From: a virus
Virus record (IMG/VR): IMGVR_UViG_3300027299_000110
Location: 1-32,384 of that record
Direction: 5' to 3' (one strand)
Length of the DNA: 32,384 bases
The notes beneath the pieces were generated by a model. The model was not told the DNA's origin. It made no database searches and saw only the letters and a program-made list of their open reading frames with translations. Positions 14,890 through 23,868 of the stretch are shown here, one piece after another. Numbering within the stretch: position 1 is the first letter of the stretch; each line of letters begins with the position of its first letter. The translations under genes were made by a program, and so were the position numbers.

Positions 14890-16344
14890 GTGTTGTCCTG
14901 GATTTCCAATTGGTGGTCGCCAAAAAGCACTCCCTCGCAATCGCGAAACATTGCAAGGGTCGTGCGCGCTCGTTATGACGCTGCGGTGACCACCGATGAT
15001 AATCGTCGCCATTGGGCCAATGCCGATGGGCTCTCGCCCAACGCATCCAATAGCGCCGAGGTTCGGCGGATCCTTAGGAACCGTGCTCGGTATGAAACGG
15101 CCAACAACTCGTATGCTCGTGGGATTGTGCTAACCCTCGCGCATGACGTAGTGGGTACCGGCCCCCGGTTACAAATGCTTACTGCCGACTCCGAAGCGAA
15201 CCGTCGCATCGAGCATGCCTTCATGATGTGGGCAAAGGCCGTAAACCTTGCAGAGAAACTCCGCACGATGCGGATGGCACGTGCCACGGATGGCGAGGCA
15301 TTTGCTGTCTTGGTGAACAATCCTCGACTAAGCACGCAAGTTCAACTCGACTTGCGTCTCATCGAGGCCGACCAGGTCACGACGTCCGATCTCGATAGGC
15401 TCTCGACAACCGCTGTTGACGGGATCGTATTTGATATTGCTGGTAATCCTATCGAGTACCACGTACTTCGAAGTCATCCAGGGGATGGATACTACTGGGG
15501 AAGAAGCGACTACGAGCAGATCCCAGCATCGTCTGTGCTCCATTGGTTTCGAGCCGATAGGCCAGGACAAACGCGTGGCATCCCTGACATCATGCCAGCC
15601 CTACCGCTATTTGCTCAATTGCGAAGATTCACTTTAGCGGTTCTTGCTGCAGCAGAGACTGCAGCTGACTTTGCAGGGATCCTCTATACCGATGCACCTG
15701 CGAATGGAGAGGCTGATGCAGCAGAACCATTCGAACCAATCGAGCTTGAGAAGCGTGCATTGGTCACCATGCCAGGTGGATGGAAGATGGCTCAAATGCA
15801 GGCTGAACAACCATCTACAACGTATGCGGAGTTTAAACGTGAGTTGCTCAACGAGATCGCTCGATGCTTAAGTATGCCTTATAATTTTGCTGCCTGCAAT
15901 TCCAGTTCTTATAACTATGCGAGTGGGCGTCTTGATGGACAAATTTATTTCAAAGCGATCCGTGTTGAGCAATCGCATTTAGAGCGAGTTATTCTCGATC
16001 GTATCCTCTCAGCTTGGCTTGATGAAGCCTCGCTCATACCTGATTTGCTTCCAACAGGTTTAGGTCCCATTGCACAATGGCCACATCAATGGTTCTGGGA
16101 TGGTCATGAACATGTTGATCCTGCCAAAGAAGCCAACGCACAAGCCACTCGGCTAGCAAGCCACACCACCACCTTGGCAGACGAGTATGCCAAGCGGGGG
16201 CAAGACTGGGAAGTTCAGCTTCGCCAGCGTGCAAGGGAGATTGCACTTATATCTGAGCTTGGTTTAGCTGCCGAGCAAGTTTCTCAAACTCCAATTCAGG
16301 ATCCACAAGATGTCCAAGACGATGAAGTCCCCATCGACGATTAA
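14890..16344 (+). CDS. phage portal protein, lambda family
   Basis: A 484-residue protein forming the dodecameric DNA entry ring at one capsid vertex. The N-terminal third has the lambda-portal pattern (A-R-Y-x-A-A, then N-x-x-S-A-x-V-R-x-x-L-R-N-R-A-R-Y-E, N-N-x-Y-A-R-G). Start is GTG at 14890, two bases after the preceding stop, with GGGGG upstream. The C-terminus overlaps the protease-capsid gene by 35 bp. From about 15600 to 16300 the DNA is visibly AT-richer and uses codons such as TTT, TTA, AAT and TAT more than the neighbours, possibly a recombinant segment. Confidence 0.9.
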   Translation: MLSWISNWWSPKSTPSQSRNIARVVRARYDAAVTTDDNRRHWANADGLSPNASNSAEVRRILRNRARYETANNSYARGIVLTLAHDVVGTGPRLQMLTADSEANRRIEHAFMMWAKAVNLAEKLRTMRMARATDGEAFAVLVNNPRLSTQVQLDLRLIEADQVTTSDLDRLSTTAVDGIVFDIAGNPIEYHVLRSHPGDGYYWGRSDYEQIPASSVLHWFRADRPGQTRGIPDIMPALPLFAQLRRFTLAVLAAAETAADFAGILYTDAPANGEADAAEPFEPIELEKRALVTMPGGWKMAQMQAEQPSTTYAEFKRELLNEIARCLSMPYNFAACNSSSYNYASGRLDGQIYFKAIRVEQSHLERVILDRILSAWLDEASLIPDLLPTGLGPIAQWPHQWFWDGHEHVDPAKEANAQATRLASHTTTLADEYAKRGQDWEVQLRQRAREIALISELGLAAEQVSQTPIQDPQDVQDDEVPIDD

Positions 16345-18364
16345 GGCCGAAGAGAATCGCAACCAACTGAGGTTAAATGCAACAGCGGTGATCGATGTCG
16401 ATGCATCGGCTGACGGTGCATCAAGCGGTGTGCTCCCCCGTTTTCGGATGGTCGCATATACAGGTGGCCAGATGCGAGTCGCTGGATGGCGGCACCCTGT
16501 GATCATCGACCTGGCTGGTCTATCGATCCCATCGCAAGCGCGGCCGATCCGATTCGGACACGATCCTCTCTCGGGTGTTGGTCATACCGACTCGATCCGA
16601 GTCGAGGCCGGCCAGCTTGTAGCCACCGGTGTGGTCTCTCGGGATACACCTGCTGCTCGTGAGGTAGTCGTCAGTTCAAAGAACGGATTCCCATGGCAAG
16701 CAAGCGTGGGGACCGGTGTGGATGAGTTCGAGTTCGTCAAGGAAGGTCAAAAGGTCACCGTCAACGGCAACCAATACAACGGTCCGGTGAATGTGATTCG
16801 AAGATCCTCGCTTGGTGAAATCAGTTTCGTAGACCTTGGTGCCGACGGAGCCACTAGCGCGAGTGTCGCAGCTCAGGCATCTGCAACCTTTGGAGAATCC
16901 GAGATGGATCAAAGTCAAACTGCAAACCAAGACGACCAAGCCGTAACTCCAGCGACTCCGGTTGCTCCGGATCCAGTACCGGTCTTGGTTCCCCCGAATC
17001 CAGTTCCAGTCGAGCCAGTCACGAATCCTCCTGAGGGGATTAGCGAAGTGGAAGCCATGAGGGCGGCCCATGCTACTGAACTCGAGCGTATTGCTGGCAT
17101 TCGCAGCATTTACAACGGGGCTCTTCCGCTAGTCGAAGCCCAAGCGATCCGCGAAGGATGGAACCTTGAGAAAGCTGAACTCATGAAGATCCGAATGATG
17201 CGCCCCGAAGTTCCTGCGATCCATGTCCCGCAAAACACAATTAGCGCCAGCGTCCTAGAGGCCGCCTGTTATATCAGCGCTAATCTTATGGACGTCGAGC
17301 AGCATATTCCCGAGCAAAGCCTTGAGATTGCTTCCAAGAAGTTCCGAGGGGGGATCGGTCTTCAGGAACTTCTGCTCGAAACCGCTTGGGCCAATGGTTA
17401 TACGGGACGGACTTTTCGAGACAACCGCGAGGTGATGCGAGCAGCGTTCGGCCAGCGTGTGGAAGCGAGCTCGGTAAGCAATATCGACATCGGTGGAATT
17501 CTCTCGAACGTGGCAAACAAGTTCCTTCTTGAGGGTTTCTACACCGTGGAACGCACATGGCGTAACATCTGCTCGGTGCGTAATGTAACGGACTTCAAAA
17601 CCGTGACGAGCTATCGGCTGATCGGTAAAGATCAGTACGAGCTGGTGGCCCCTGGGGGGGAAATCAAGCACGGGAATCTTGGGAACGAGAGCTTTACGAA
17701 CAAGGCAGACACCTACGGGTTGATGCTCGGTGTGGATCGTCGAGATTTCATCAACGATGATCTGGGAGCAATCACCACCGTACCTAGGAAGCTGGGCCGG
17801 GGATCAGGGATGAAGATCAACGATGTGTTCTGGACTACGTTCATGAACAATTCGGCGTTCTTCACCGCAGGCAACAAAAACTTTTTGACCGGGACCGATA
17901 CCGTTTTGTCGATCGATGGGCTCACCAAAGCAGAGGTTGCCTACTACGACTTGGTGGACTCCGATGGAAAACCGATCGGAACGATGCCGGCGATTTTACT
18001 GGTGCCGACGTCATTGTCCGCGATCGGCTCGCAGCTCTACAAATCTTTGGAGATGCGAGACAACACGGCCAACGCCAGAACTCCAATTAGCAACCCTCAC
18101 GCTGGTAAGTTCCGTGTGGAGATCAGCCGTTACCTCGGCAACACGATTTATACAGGGAATTCGACCAAGGCTTGGTACTTGCTGTCGGATCCCAACGATC
18201 TTCCGCTGATCGAAGTTGCTTTCTTGAACGGCCAAGAAGCCCCAACGATCGAAACCGCTACGGCTGATTTCAACGTCCTGGGCGTCCAGATGCGCGGTTA
18301 TCACGACTTCGGTGCGAGTCTTCAAGACCCACGCGCAGCGATCAAGTGCAAGGGTGAGGCATAA
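16310..18364 (+). CDS. fused prohead protease and major capsid protein
   Basis: A single 684-residue chain combining maturation protease, linker/scaffold and capsid protein. Residues 40-190 resemble the HK97-type prohead protease: FGHD with His84, W-Q-A-S-V-G with Ser132 and L-G-E-I-S-F-V-D (168-175). Residues 195-245 form a Pro/Val/Gln-rich linker; 245-300 look helical like a scaffold delta domain. From about 310 to the end the sequence resembles Mu gpT/HK97-fold major capsid proteins, including A-I-L-L-V-P and the C-terminal R-G-Y-H-D-F-G. Self-cleavage is expected to release the capsid subunit. Start at 16310 follows AGGA; ATG at 16322 is an alternative. Confidence 0.88.
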   Translation: MSKTMKSPSTIKAEENRNQLRLNATAVIDVDASADGASSGVLPRFRMVAYTGGQMRVAGWRHPVIIDLAGLSIPSQARPIRFGHDPLSGVGHTDSIRVEAGQLVATGVVSRDTPAAREVVVSSKNGFPWQASVGTGVDEFEFVKEGQKVTVNGNQYNGPVNVIRRSSLGEISFVDLGADGATSASVAAQASATFGESEMDQSQTANQDDQAVTPATPVAPDPVPVLVPPNPVPVEPVTNPPEGISEVEAMRAAHATELERIAGIRSIYNGALPLVEAQAIREGWNLEKAELMKIRMMRPEVPAIHVPQNTISASVLEAACYISANLMDVEQHIPEQSLEIASKKFRGGIGLQELLLETAWANGYTGRTFRDNREVMRAAFGQRVEASSVSNIDIGGILSNVANKFLLEGFYTVERTWRNICSVRNVTDFKTVTSYRLIGKDQYELVAPGGEIKHGNLGNESFTNKADTYGLMLGVDRRDFINDDLGAITTVPRKLGRGSGMKINDVFWTTFMNNSAFFTAGNKNFLTGTDTVLSIDGLTKAEVAYYDLVDSDGKPIGTMPAILLVPTSLSAIGSQLYKSLEMRDNTANARTPISNPHAGKFRVEISRYLGNTIYTGNSTKAWYLLSDPNDLPLIEVAFLNGQEAPTIETATADFNVLGVQMRGYHDFGASLQDPRAAIKCKGEA

Positions 18365-18424
18365 GCCTAGCTAGGCACCTCGTTCATTCTTTCATTGAAT
18401 TCATAAGTTGAGGTTAAACCAATC

Positions 18425-18754
18425 ATGCCACAGGCAACATTTATTCAGGAAGGTCACTACATCGATCACACCCCCGTGGGCGCTCTTGCCTCCGGGGATG
18501 TGGTCGTCCAGGGCGATCTTGTGGGGGTTACAGTCCGTCCGCTGGCAGCCGGTGAAACCGGTTCCCTTGCCGTCGATGGAGTCTTTGACTTCAACAAGAA
18601 CACCGGTGTGGCCTACACGGCTGGGACCATCCTGTATTGGGATGACACCGCCAATGTCGTAACCACCACCTCCGCAGGGAACAAGTCGATCGGCAAAGTG
18701 GTTCGCGCTGCGGCGTCCGCAGACACCACGGTCCGAATGCGACTTAGTCAGTAA
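18425..18754 (+). CDS. DUF2190-like capsid protein
   Basis: A 109-residue beta-rich protein with the family pattern: an H-Y-I-D-H-T-P start, repeated G-D-V/G-D-L turns, an F-D-F-N-K-N core and I-L-Y-W-D-D near the C-terminal third. DUF2190 proteins are found directly after capsid genes and are thought to decorate or cement the capsid. GAGG precedes the ATG; 60 bp separate it from the capsid gene. Confidence 0.87.
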   Translation: MPQATFIQEGHYIDHTPVGALASGDVVVQGDLVGVTVRPLAAGETGSLAVDGVFDFNKNTGVAYTAGTILYWDDTANVVTTTSAGNKSIGKVVRAAASADTTVRMRLSQ

Positions 18755-18810
18755 CCCCGCATCAGATTCGTATTTCCAATTTTGAAACCTATTCATTCGC
18801 AGGAATCACT

Positions 18811-20064
18811 ATGAAAACCAAGTGTTTGTCGCTGGTAGCTCTGGTGGCTGTTTGCATCGCCACCGTTGCATTCTCCCAAGAAACGATCTGCATCGATGGC
18901 AAGTGCCAGGCTGGGCAAGTCCAGAGCACGATCTACATTGATCCACTTCGTGAGGAACTCACCCTTGTAGACCAGGAACCGAGGGCAACAGCCGTCGGCA
19001 TCGCTGGCGATCGTTTCGATCAGGTCGTCCGGGCCACGGTTCGCGTTACGGTCAGTGGTGTATGCGGAAGTGGTACGGTTGTCGGTCGCACCCCCGAAGG
19101 GAATGCGATTGTGCTTACCAACGCACACGTGGCAGGTACCGCGCGTGGCCGAACCGTCAACGTAGAACGCTGGAATACCAACGGCAGTAGCGAGAAAGGA
19201 ACCGGGACGATCATCGCCTCCGGTTATGGTCGAGGCACCAGCGTCGACTTCGCCTTGCTCAAGTGCAGTCCTGCATTCGCCAAAGACGTCGATCCGATCC
19301 CTCTAGCCGATCGCTACCCTAGCAACCAATCGTCGGTGACGACCTTCGGATGCCCGCGATGCGAATGGCCAAGCCTTCAGGTTCTTCGGCTCAATCGCAA
19401 GGAAGGTCAAATCCTCTCTTGGAAACCGGAAGCCATCGGAGGACGCAGCGGCTCGAGTCTGATCGACTACACGGATGAAGGTCCGCGTGTCGTCGGGCTA
19501 CTTACCTGGGCTGGTGGTGGCGAGGGGCTTGGCCAATCGACTCCGTTTCTACTCAGCGCGATGCGAGGCAAGCTTCCAACAACGCTCGAGGGTCTACCAT
19601 CCGGCACCCGGGAAGTTAGTTGTCAAACCGAAGAAGCCAGCGGCTCCGAACAGATCGTCCAGGTTCCTTCAACTACGCTCGGCGAACCATTGCAATGGCC
19701 AATGGGTTTGCTCGCCCAAGCACAGGTGCAAGATGATGTGATCGACTCGATCGTCGATCGACCAAAGATACGACCAACCCCTCGGGATCCAGAAGAATGG
19801 GATCCGACGCCGGGTCGTTTTCGACTTATACCGTCCTGGACAGCAGGAGGTTTGGTTGCTACCTCAGCCGCATCAAGCATTGCGATCATCTTGGGGTTGC
19901 AATATGGAATCCCTCTGGTGCTTGGTGCTATTCGAAATGCACGCAAGAATCGTGGGAAAACGCTTCTTGATGACGAGCAGTTTAATCAGCTCATGGATCA
20001 GTATTCTCAACTGATCAAGCTCGTTGAACAAAACGGCAAGACTCCTCCGGACATCAAATCCTAA
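18811..20064 (+). CDS. exported trypsin-like serine protease with C-terminal membrane segment
   Basis: A 417-residue protein with an N-terminal signal peptide (basic start, hydrophobic residues 6-20, likely cleavage near A-F-S/Q at 20-24). A trypsin/HtrA-type domain carries a full catalytic triad: His106 in T-N-A-H-V, Asp146 in S-V-D-F-A-L-L, Ser213 in G-R-S-G-S. A Pro/Asp-rich region (about 265-340) leads to a hydrophobic helix near residues 348-372 followed by basic residues, so the C-terminus would be anchored with a cytoplasmic tail. No PDZ domain. AGGA precedes the ATG. It sits between capsid decoration and head-completion genes, an unusual place for an exported enzyme; it may serve entry, exclusion of other phages or virion maturation. 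Confidence 0.87.
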   Translation: MKTKCLSLVALVAVCIATVAFSQETICIDGKCQAGQVQSTIYIDPLREELTLVDQEPRATAVGIAGDRFDQVVRATVRVTVSGVCGSGTVVGRTPEGNAIVLTNAHVAGTARGRTVNVERWNTNGSSEKGTGTIIASGYGRGTSVDFALLKCSPAFAKDVDPIPLADRYPSNQSSVTTFGCPRCEWPSLQVLRLNRKEGQILSWKPEAIGGRSGSSLIDYTDEGPRVVGLLTWAGGGEGLGQSTPFLLSAMRGKLPTTLEGLPSGTREVSCQTEEASGSEQIVQVPSTTLGEPLQWPMGLLAQAQVQDDVIDSIVDRPKIRPTPRDPEEWDPTPGRFRLIPSWTAGGLVATSAASSIAIILGLQYGIPLVLGAIRNARKNRGKTLLDDEQFNQLMDQYSQLIKLVEQNGKTPPDIKS

Positions 20065-20077
20065 GCGGAGCAGCGCC

Positions 20078-20458
20078 ATGGCCGACATGCTTCGTGCAGG
20101 CCAAGAATGGCTCGCCAACCAGCTCAAGACTCATGCGTCTAGCACGGTGGTCTATCTGAGGGGTGCCAACCAAACCAGCGTCACGGCAATCATCGGCCGG
20201 ACGCTGATGAAAATCGAGGATGGTTACGGGGGCGTTCACATGCAATGGACCGACCGTGATTTTCTCGTTTCACCTGCGGAATTGGTACTCGCCAGTTCTC
20301 AGGTTCTGCCGGAACGTGGTGACACGATCCGCGAAACCGACAACGGCAAAGTCTACATCTACGAGGTTAACGCCCCAGGGAGCGAACCACCTTGGCGATG
20401 GTCGGACCCACACCGCAGACTTCTTCGTATTCATACAAAACAGATCGGGATCGAGTAA
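20078..20458 (+). CDS. head completion / head-tail joining protein (putative)
   Basis: A 126-residue protein. ATG at 20078 follows GGAG and gives a typical start (M-A-D-M-L-R-A-G-Q-E-W-L); the longer frame from 20024 would overlap the protease gene. A region reading D-F-L-V-S-P-A-E-L, L-P-x-R-G-D, and a C-terminal W-R-W-S-D-P is typical of small head-tail connector proteins seen at this place. The function rests on position and general resemblance. Confidence 0.7.
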   Translation: MADMLRAGQEWLANQLKTHASSTVVYLRGANQTSVTAIIGRTLMKIEDGYGGVHMQWTDRDFLVSPAELVLASSQVLPERGDTIRETDNGKVYIYEVNAPGSEPPWRWSDPHRRLLRIHTKQIGIE

Positions 20459-20886
20459 TGCCGGCAAGTATCGTCGCAATCGCCGATGCAGTGACCGCAG
20501 AGCTGAACGGCAATTCGTTCAGTCAGCCGTTCACCGCGCAGCGGCTTTACCTACCGGTCTTTGATCTGCAAGGGATGTCGCAGCTCAAAGTAACCGTGGT
20601 CCCCAAGGGAATCATTAGTGCATCGCTAGATCGCTCGCGAGACAGCCTCGATTACCAGATCGATGTGGCAGTCCAAAAGAAAACACCCAATGAAATCGAA
20701 GCCATCGATTTGCTGATGGTCGTGGTCGAAGAGATCGCCGATTACTTCCGATCCAATACGCTATCGAGCTTCCCTGGGGCTCGTTGCACCAGCGTGGAAA
20801 ACTTGCCGGTCTATGCTCCCGACCATTTGCACGAACTACGTCAATTCACCAGCGTCCTGACTCTTACGTTTCGCCTTTGGAGATAA
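20458..20886 (+). CDS. tail terminator / minor tail protein (putative)
   Basis: A 142-residue protein whose ATG overlaps the preceding TAA (TAATG). It has an N-terminal helix (I-V-A-I-A-D-A-V-T-A-E-L), a beta section and a C-terminal strand (S-V-L-T-L-T-F-R-L-W-R) that fit proteins closing the tail tube end. The identification is positional; no diagnostic motif is known to me. Confidence 0.65.
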   Translation: MPASIVAIADAVTAELNGNSFSQPFTAQRLYLPVFDLQGMSQLKVTVVPKGIISASLDRSRDSLDYQIDVAVQKKTPNEIEAIDLLMVVVEEIADYFRSNTLSSFPGARCTSVENLPVYAPDHLHELRQFTSVLTLTFRLWR

Positions 20887-20889
20887 CCG

Positions 20890-22467
20890 ATGACCACCGG
20901 AGACGTTGGCCCATTCCGCATGCAGTTCACCAATTCGCGTGGAGTCACCCGAGAGATTCCTGGCTTGGATGACGTGGACGACATGTTCAAAGTCAAATCG
21001 ATCCAGAAGAAGTTCCGCGATTCCTGGACTCGAACTCTGACGGACCTTTGGGATCTGACCACCAGCGGTGGATCCACGGCGAGCGTCTCCGGTGGCGTCC
21101 TAACCATCGGATCTGGAACAACCGCAGGAGGGTACGTCGAGCTGCTCTCGAAAGACACGTTCACGATTCCATTTCGAGCGATGATTGCGGTTCAATCCGG
21201 AACTCCTCGCCAAGCCAATACGCATCACATCATCGAAGCGGTCTCGGTGGACCCAACTACCGGAATACCGGATGGCAAGCACAGCATGAACATCGACTTT
21301 GGCGGTGCGGCGAATATGACTGCTAGCAATATGGTTTATAGCGTGCAAAACGGCGGACTGACCCCACTTCCCTCCGCGCCATCATCGATTGTCACCACCG
21401 TCAGTTACACAATTCTCGAACTCGAACCATTCTCCGACGAATGCTACTTCCACTCCCGAGCGATGGATTCGACCGGTGGACGCTCGAACTCGTACGTTCG
21501 GCATCAACAGATTCCAGATCCGACCGCCACCTACAAAATCCGCATCCGCTCGATGAATCATCAAGGTTTCAAGGCGATTTCGGGCGCGGGCGCTGGACCT
21601 GGCAATGTCATCCGTCTTACGTCGACCGCACATGGATACACCGGAACACCAACTCTGTGGGTAGATCATCTCGCAGGTGTTACAAACAATGGAGCTACCG
21701 TTCGTGGCAATTACTCCGCCACGGTGATCGACCCCAATACGATTGATCTAAACGGCACCGTGTTTGGAGGTTCATACGTTGTAGGTTCCGGTCACGTTGC
21801 CCTCGCTGCCGCACCAGCTGCGAACATCAATTTCCAATCCCAATTCATCAACTGCCAGGATTACGCGGAACTCACCGCTGAAATCACTGCGGGTCGTGGC
21901 CAAACCGTCGTCGGTCAAGGTGTGGGGGTGATCCTTACCGGTGCGACCGCAACCACGACCAACATCGGAACCGTCACAGCGAACGTTATCGGACAGGCGG
22001 CCCACGATGCTGTTATCTCGGGTAATCCTGTGCGCGTCGCAGGGCGAGCGCAGACAGCAGCGTACGCGAGCGTCGCGACCGGTGATGTGGCTGACTTGGT
22101 TTCTACGTTGCAAGGTGTACTGGTAACGCGTCCGTGGCAAATTCCCGAACTTGAATGGTCGTATGTAGCTGCTGCGGGTGGTGCGATCAATACGACGGAT
22201 GTCCCCTTGGTTGCCGCAGCGGGTGCGAGTCTGCGTCGCTACATCTGCTCGATGCAACTCTCGAACAACTCGGCAGTCGCCACCGAAGTCGTCCTCAAAG
22301 ACGGAGCAACGATCATTTGGCGAGGTCACTTGCCTGCCAACGCTCCGATGTCGGAGATCATCTTCGAGAACCCACTCAAGACCACGGCCAATGCGGCCCT
22401 GAACTTTGCGTGCATCACCACCGGTGCTGCGGTCTACGTCAACGCACAAGGATTCACCGCACCGTAA
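20890..22467 (+). CDS. virion surface protein with FCCH-like repeat (putative)
   Basis: A 525-residue beta-rich protein starting 3 bp after the preceding gene, with GGAGA upstream. Residues 240-305 contain the pattern T-S-T-A-H-G-Y-T-G-T-P ... V-T-N-N-G-A-T-V-R-G-N-Y ... V-I-D-P-N-T-I-D-L-N-G, like the FCCH-type repeats seen in phage structural proteins. The middle (about 85-220) looks like a lectin-like sandwich with a Q-F-I-N-C and F-D-F core; the C-terminus (430-525) resembles a small beta domain. It may bind the receptor or coat the head or tail. Its place between tail-completion genes is unusual for a fibre. Confidence 0.65.
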   Translation: MTTGDVGPFRMQFTNSRGVTREIPGLDDVDDMFKVKSIQKKFRDSWTRTLTDLWDLTTSGGSTASVSGGVLTIGSGTTAGGYVELLSKDTFTIPFRAMIAVQSGTPRQANTHHIIEAVSVDPTTGIPDGKHSMNIDFGGAANMTASNMVYSVQNGGLTPLPSAPSSIVTTVSYTILELEPFSDECYFHSRAMDSTGGRSNSYVRHQQIPDPTATYKIRIRSMNHQGFKAISGAGAGPGNVIRLTSTAHGYTGTPTLWVDHLAGVTNNGATVRGNYSATVIDPNTIDLNGTVFGGSYVVGSGHVALAAAPAANINFQSQFINCQDYAELTAEITAGRGQTVVGQGVGVILTGATATTTNIGTVTANVIGQAAHDAVISGNPVRVAGRAQTAAYASVATGDVADLVSTLQGVLVTRPWQIPELEWSYVAAAGGAINTTDVPLVAAAGASLRRYICSMQLSNNSAVATEVVLKDGATIIWRGHLPANAPMSEIIFENPLKTTANAALNFACITTGAAVYVNAQGFTAP

Positions 22468-22475
22468 GGGCAACC

Positions 22476-22868
22476 ATGATCGGCGTTAAAGTCACCACGA
22501 AGAAATCGATCGACAAAGTGAAACGCAGGGCGCAGCAAGGCAACTTCAAAAGCCTTGGACATGCGGCTGCGACCATTCGTTTGGTGGCTCGTCGCTCCAT
22601 CCGTAGACGCCAGACGGCTGCAATGCCAGGTAGTCCACCCAACACACGTCGTGGCCAGCTCAAGCGATCGATCATGTATGCAATCGACAAACAGCGTGGC
22701 GTGGCCCTCATCGGACCTGACTTCGATGTGATTGCCACCGCTGGCAAAGCCCATGAGTTTGGTGGCAAGTTTCGACGTGAGCATTACCCCAAACGACCGT
22801 TCATGGGACCAGCCCTAGAAAAAGTCAAAGACCGATTGCCACCTATGTGGGCTGGCAGCATTCGATAA
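22476..22868 (+). CDS. tail completion / virion morphogenesis protein (gpG or gp10-like)
   Basis: A 130-residue, highly basic protein. Motifs P-G-S-P-P-N-x-R-R-G-Q-L-K-R-S-I, A-H-E-F-G-G and Y-P-K-R-P-F-M-G-P-A-L are characteristic of Mu gpG / HK97 gp10-like proteins that join head and tail. The start at 22476 follows AAGGG; a longer frame from 22155 is antiparallel noise over the previous gene. It precedes the tail tube gene by 12 bp. Confidence 0.82.
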   Translation: MIGVKVTTKKSIDKVKRRAQQGNFKSLGHAAATIRLVARRSIRRRQTAAMPGSPPNTRRGQLKRSIMYAIDKQRGVALIGPDFDVIATAGKAHEFGGKFRREHYPKRPFMGPALEKVKDRLPPMWAGSIR

Positions 22869-22880
22869 GGAGAAGATGCG

Positions 22881-23330
22881 ATGGGTGTAAAACTAGGACT
22901 CGATGCAAGGCTCTATATGAACTCAGGGACGTACGCGAGCCCCACTTGGTCGGGACTCAATACCGTTCGTGACCTAACACTGAACCTGGAAACGGGTGAA
23001 GCCGACGTGTCGACTCGATCCAATCAAGGATGGCGAGCAACGGTAAGCACCCTCAAGGATGCGTCGTTGGAATTCGAGTTGGTCATTGACCCAGAAGATT
23101 CCGGATTCACTTCGGTTGTCAACGCGTTTCTCCAAAACGAGCCGATTGAATTTGTCGTTCTCGACGGACCGGTCTCGGGGCCAGAGAGTATCGGTTCCCA
23201 AGGACTACGGGCCACGTGTCGCATCGCAAGTTTCTCTCGGAACGAGGCACTCGAAGAAGCGATCACCGCCTCGGTTACTGCCAAGCCAACGTACTCGGAA
23301 AATCCACCGAGCTGGATGTCGATCGGCTAA
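22881..23330 (+). CDS. major tail (tube) protein
   Basis: A 149-residue protein with the tail tube signature: N-terminal strand, then V-R-D-L-T-L-N-L-E-T-G-E-A-D-V-S-T-R-S and W-R-A-T-V-S-T-L-K-D-A-S-L-E-F, ending in a strand with A-S-V-T-A-K-P. It is predicted to stack into the tail tube. GGAGAAG precedes the ATG. Next genes are tail chaperones, supporting the call. Confidence 0.85.
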   Translation: MGVKLGLDARLYMNSGTYASPTWSGLNTVRDLTLNLETGEADVSTRSNQGWRATVSTLKDASLEFELVIDPEDSGFTSVVNAFLQNEPIEFVVLDGPVSGPESIGSQGLRATCRIASFSRNEALEEAITASVTAKPTYSENPPSWMSIG

Positions 23331-23373
23331 TCCCCTGGGCGCTACTTTCTCTTAGAGTTTGAGGTTTTAGAAC

Positions 23374-23868
23374 ATGCACAGTTTTGTGGACAACTCCCGA
23401 CGGACTTGGGAAGTTGCGATTAACGTTGCAGCGGTTAAACGGATCCGTGGCTTGCTGGGGATCGATCTCTTCGCACTGGTCGACGACGGATTCAAGTCGC
23501 TCTCGAAACTCGTATCCGATCCGGTCACGCTTGCCGATGTGCTGTACTGCTTGTGCAAAGACCAAGCAGACAGGCAATCGATCACCGACGAGGATTTCGG
23601 CAGAGCACTCTCGGGGGATGTGATCACCCAGGCTGCCGATGCATTCGTTGAGGAACTCATCGATTTTTTCCCAGATGCCCGCGCCAGGGCGAGCCTTCGC
23701 AAGGCGATCGAAGCGGGCAGAGCGGTTCGGGACAAGGTGATAAGTCACGCGGAGAAGATCCTCGACTCGATCAACCCCGAAACCGAAGCGCAGAAGTGGA
23801 TCAACTCGTCTGGCACTTGGCCGGAGTCCTCGGCATCGACCCAGGACCATTCAGCCTCCGAGAGCTAA
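23374..23868 (+). CDS. tail assembly chaperone
   Basis: A 164-residue helical protein after the tail tube gene, in the position of lambda gpG. Motifs F-E-x-E-L-V and F-F-P-D-A-R-A-R-A-S-L are absent of catalytic residues. GAGG precedes the ATG. The last 73 bp overlap the next gene in the -1 frame, the arrangement in which a fused chaperone is often made by ribosomal frameshifting; no canonical slippery heptamer was spotted in the overlap. Confidence 0.8.
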   Translation: MHSFVDNSRRTWEVAINVAAVKRIRGLLGIDLFALVDDGFKSLSKLVSDPVTLADVLYCLCKDQADRQSITDEDFGRALSGDVITQAADAFVEELIDFFPDARARASLRKAIEAGRAVRDKVISHAEKILDSINPETEAQKWINSSGTWPESSASTQDHSASES

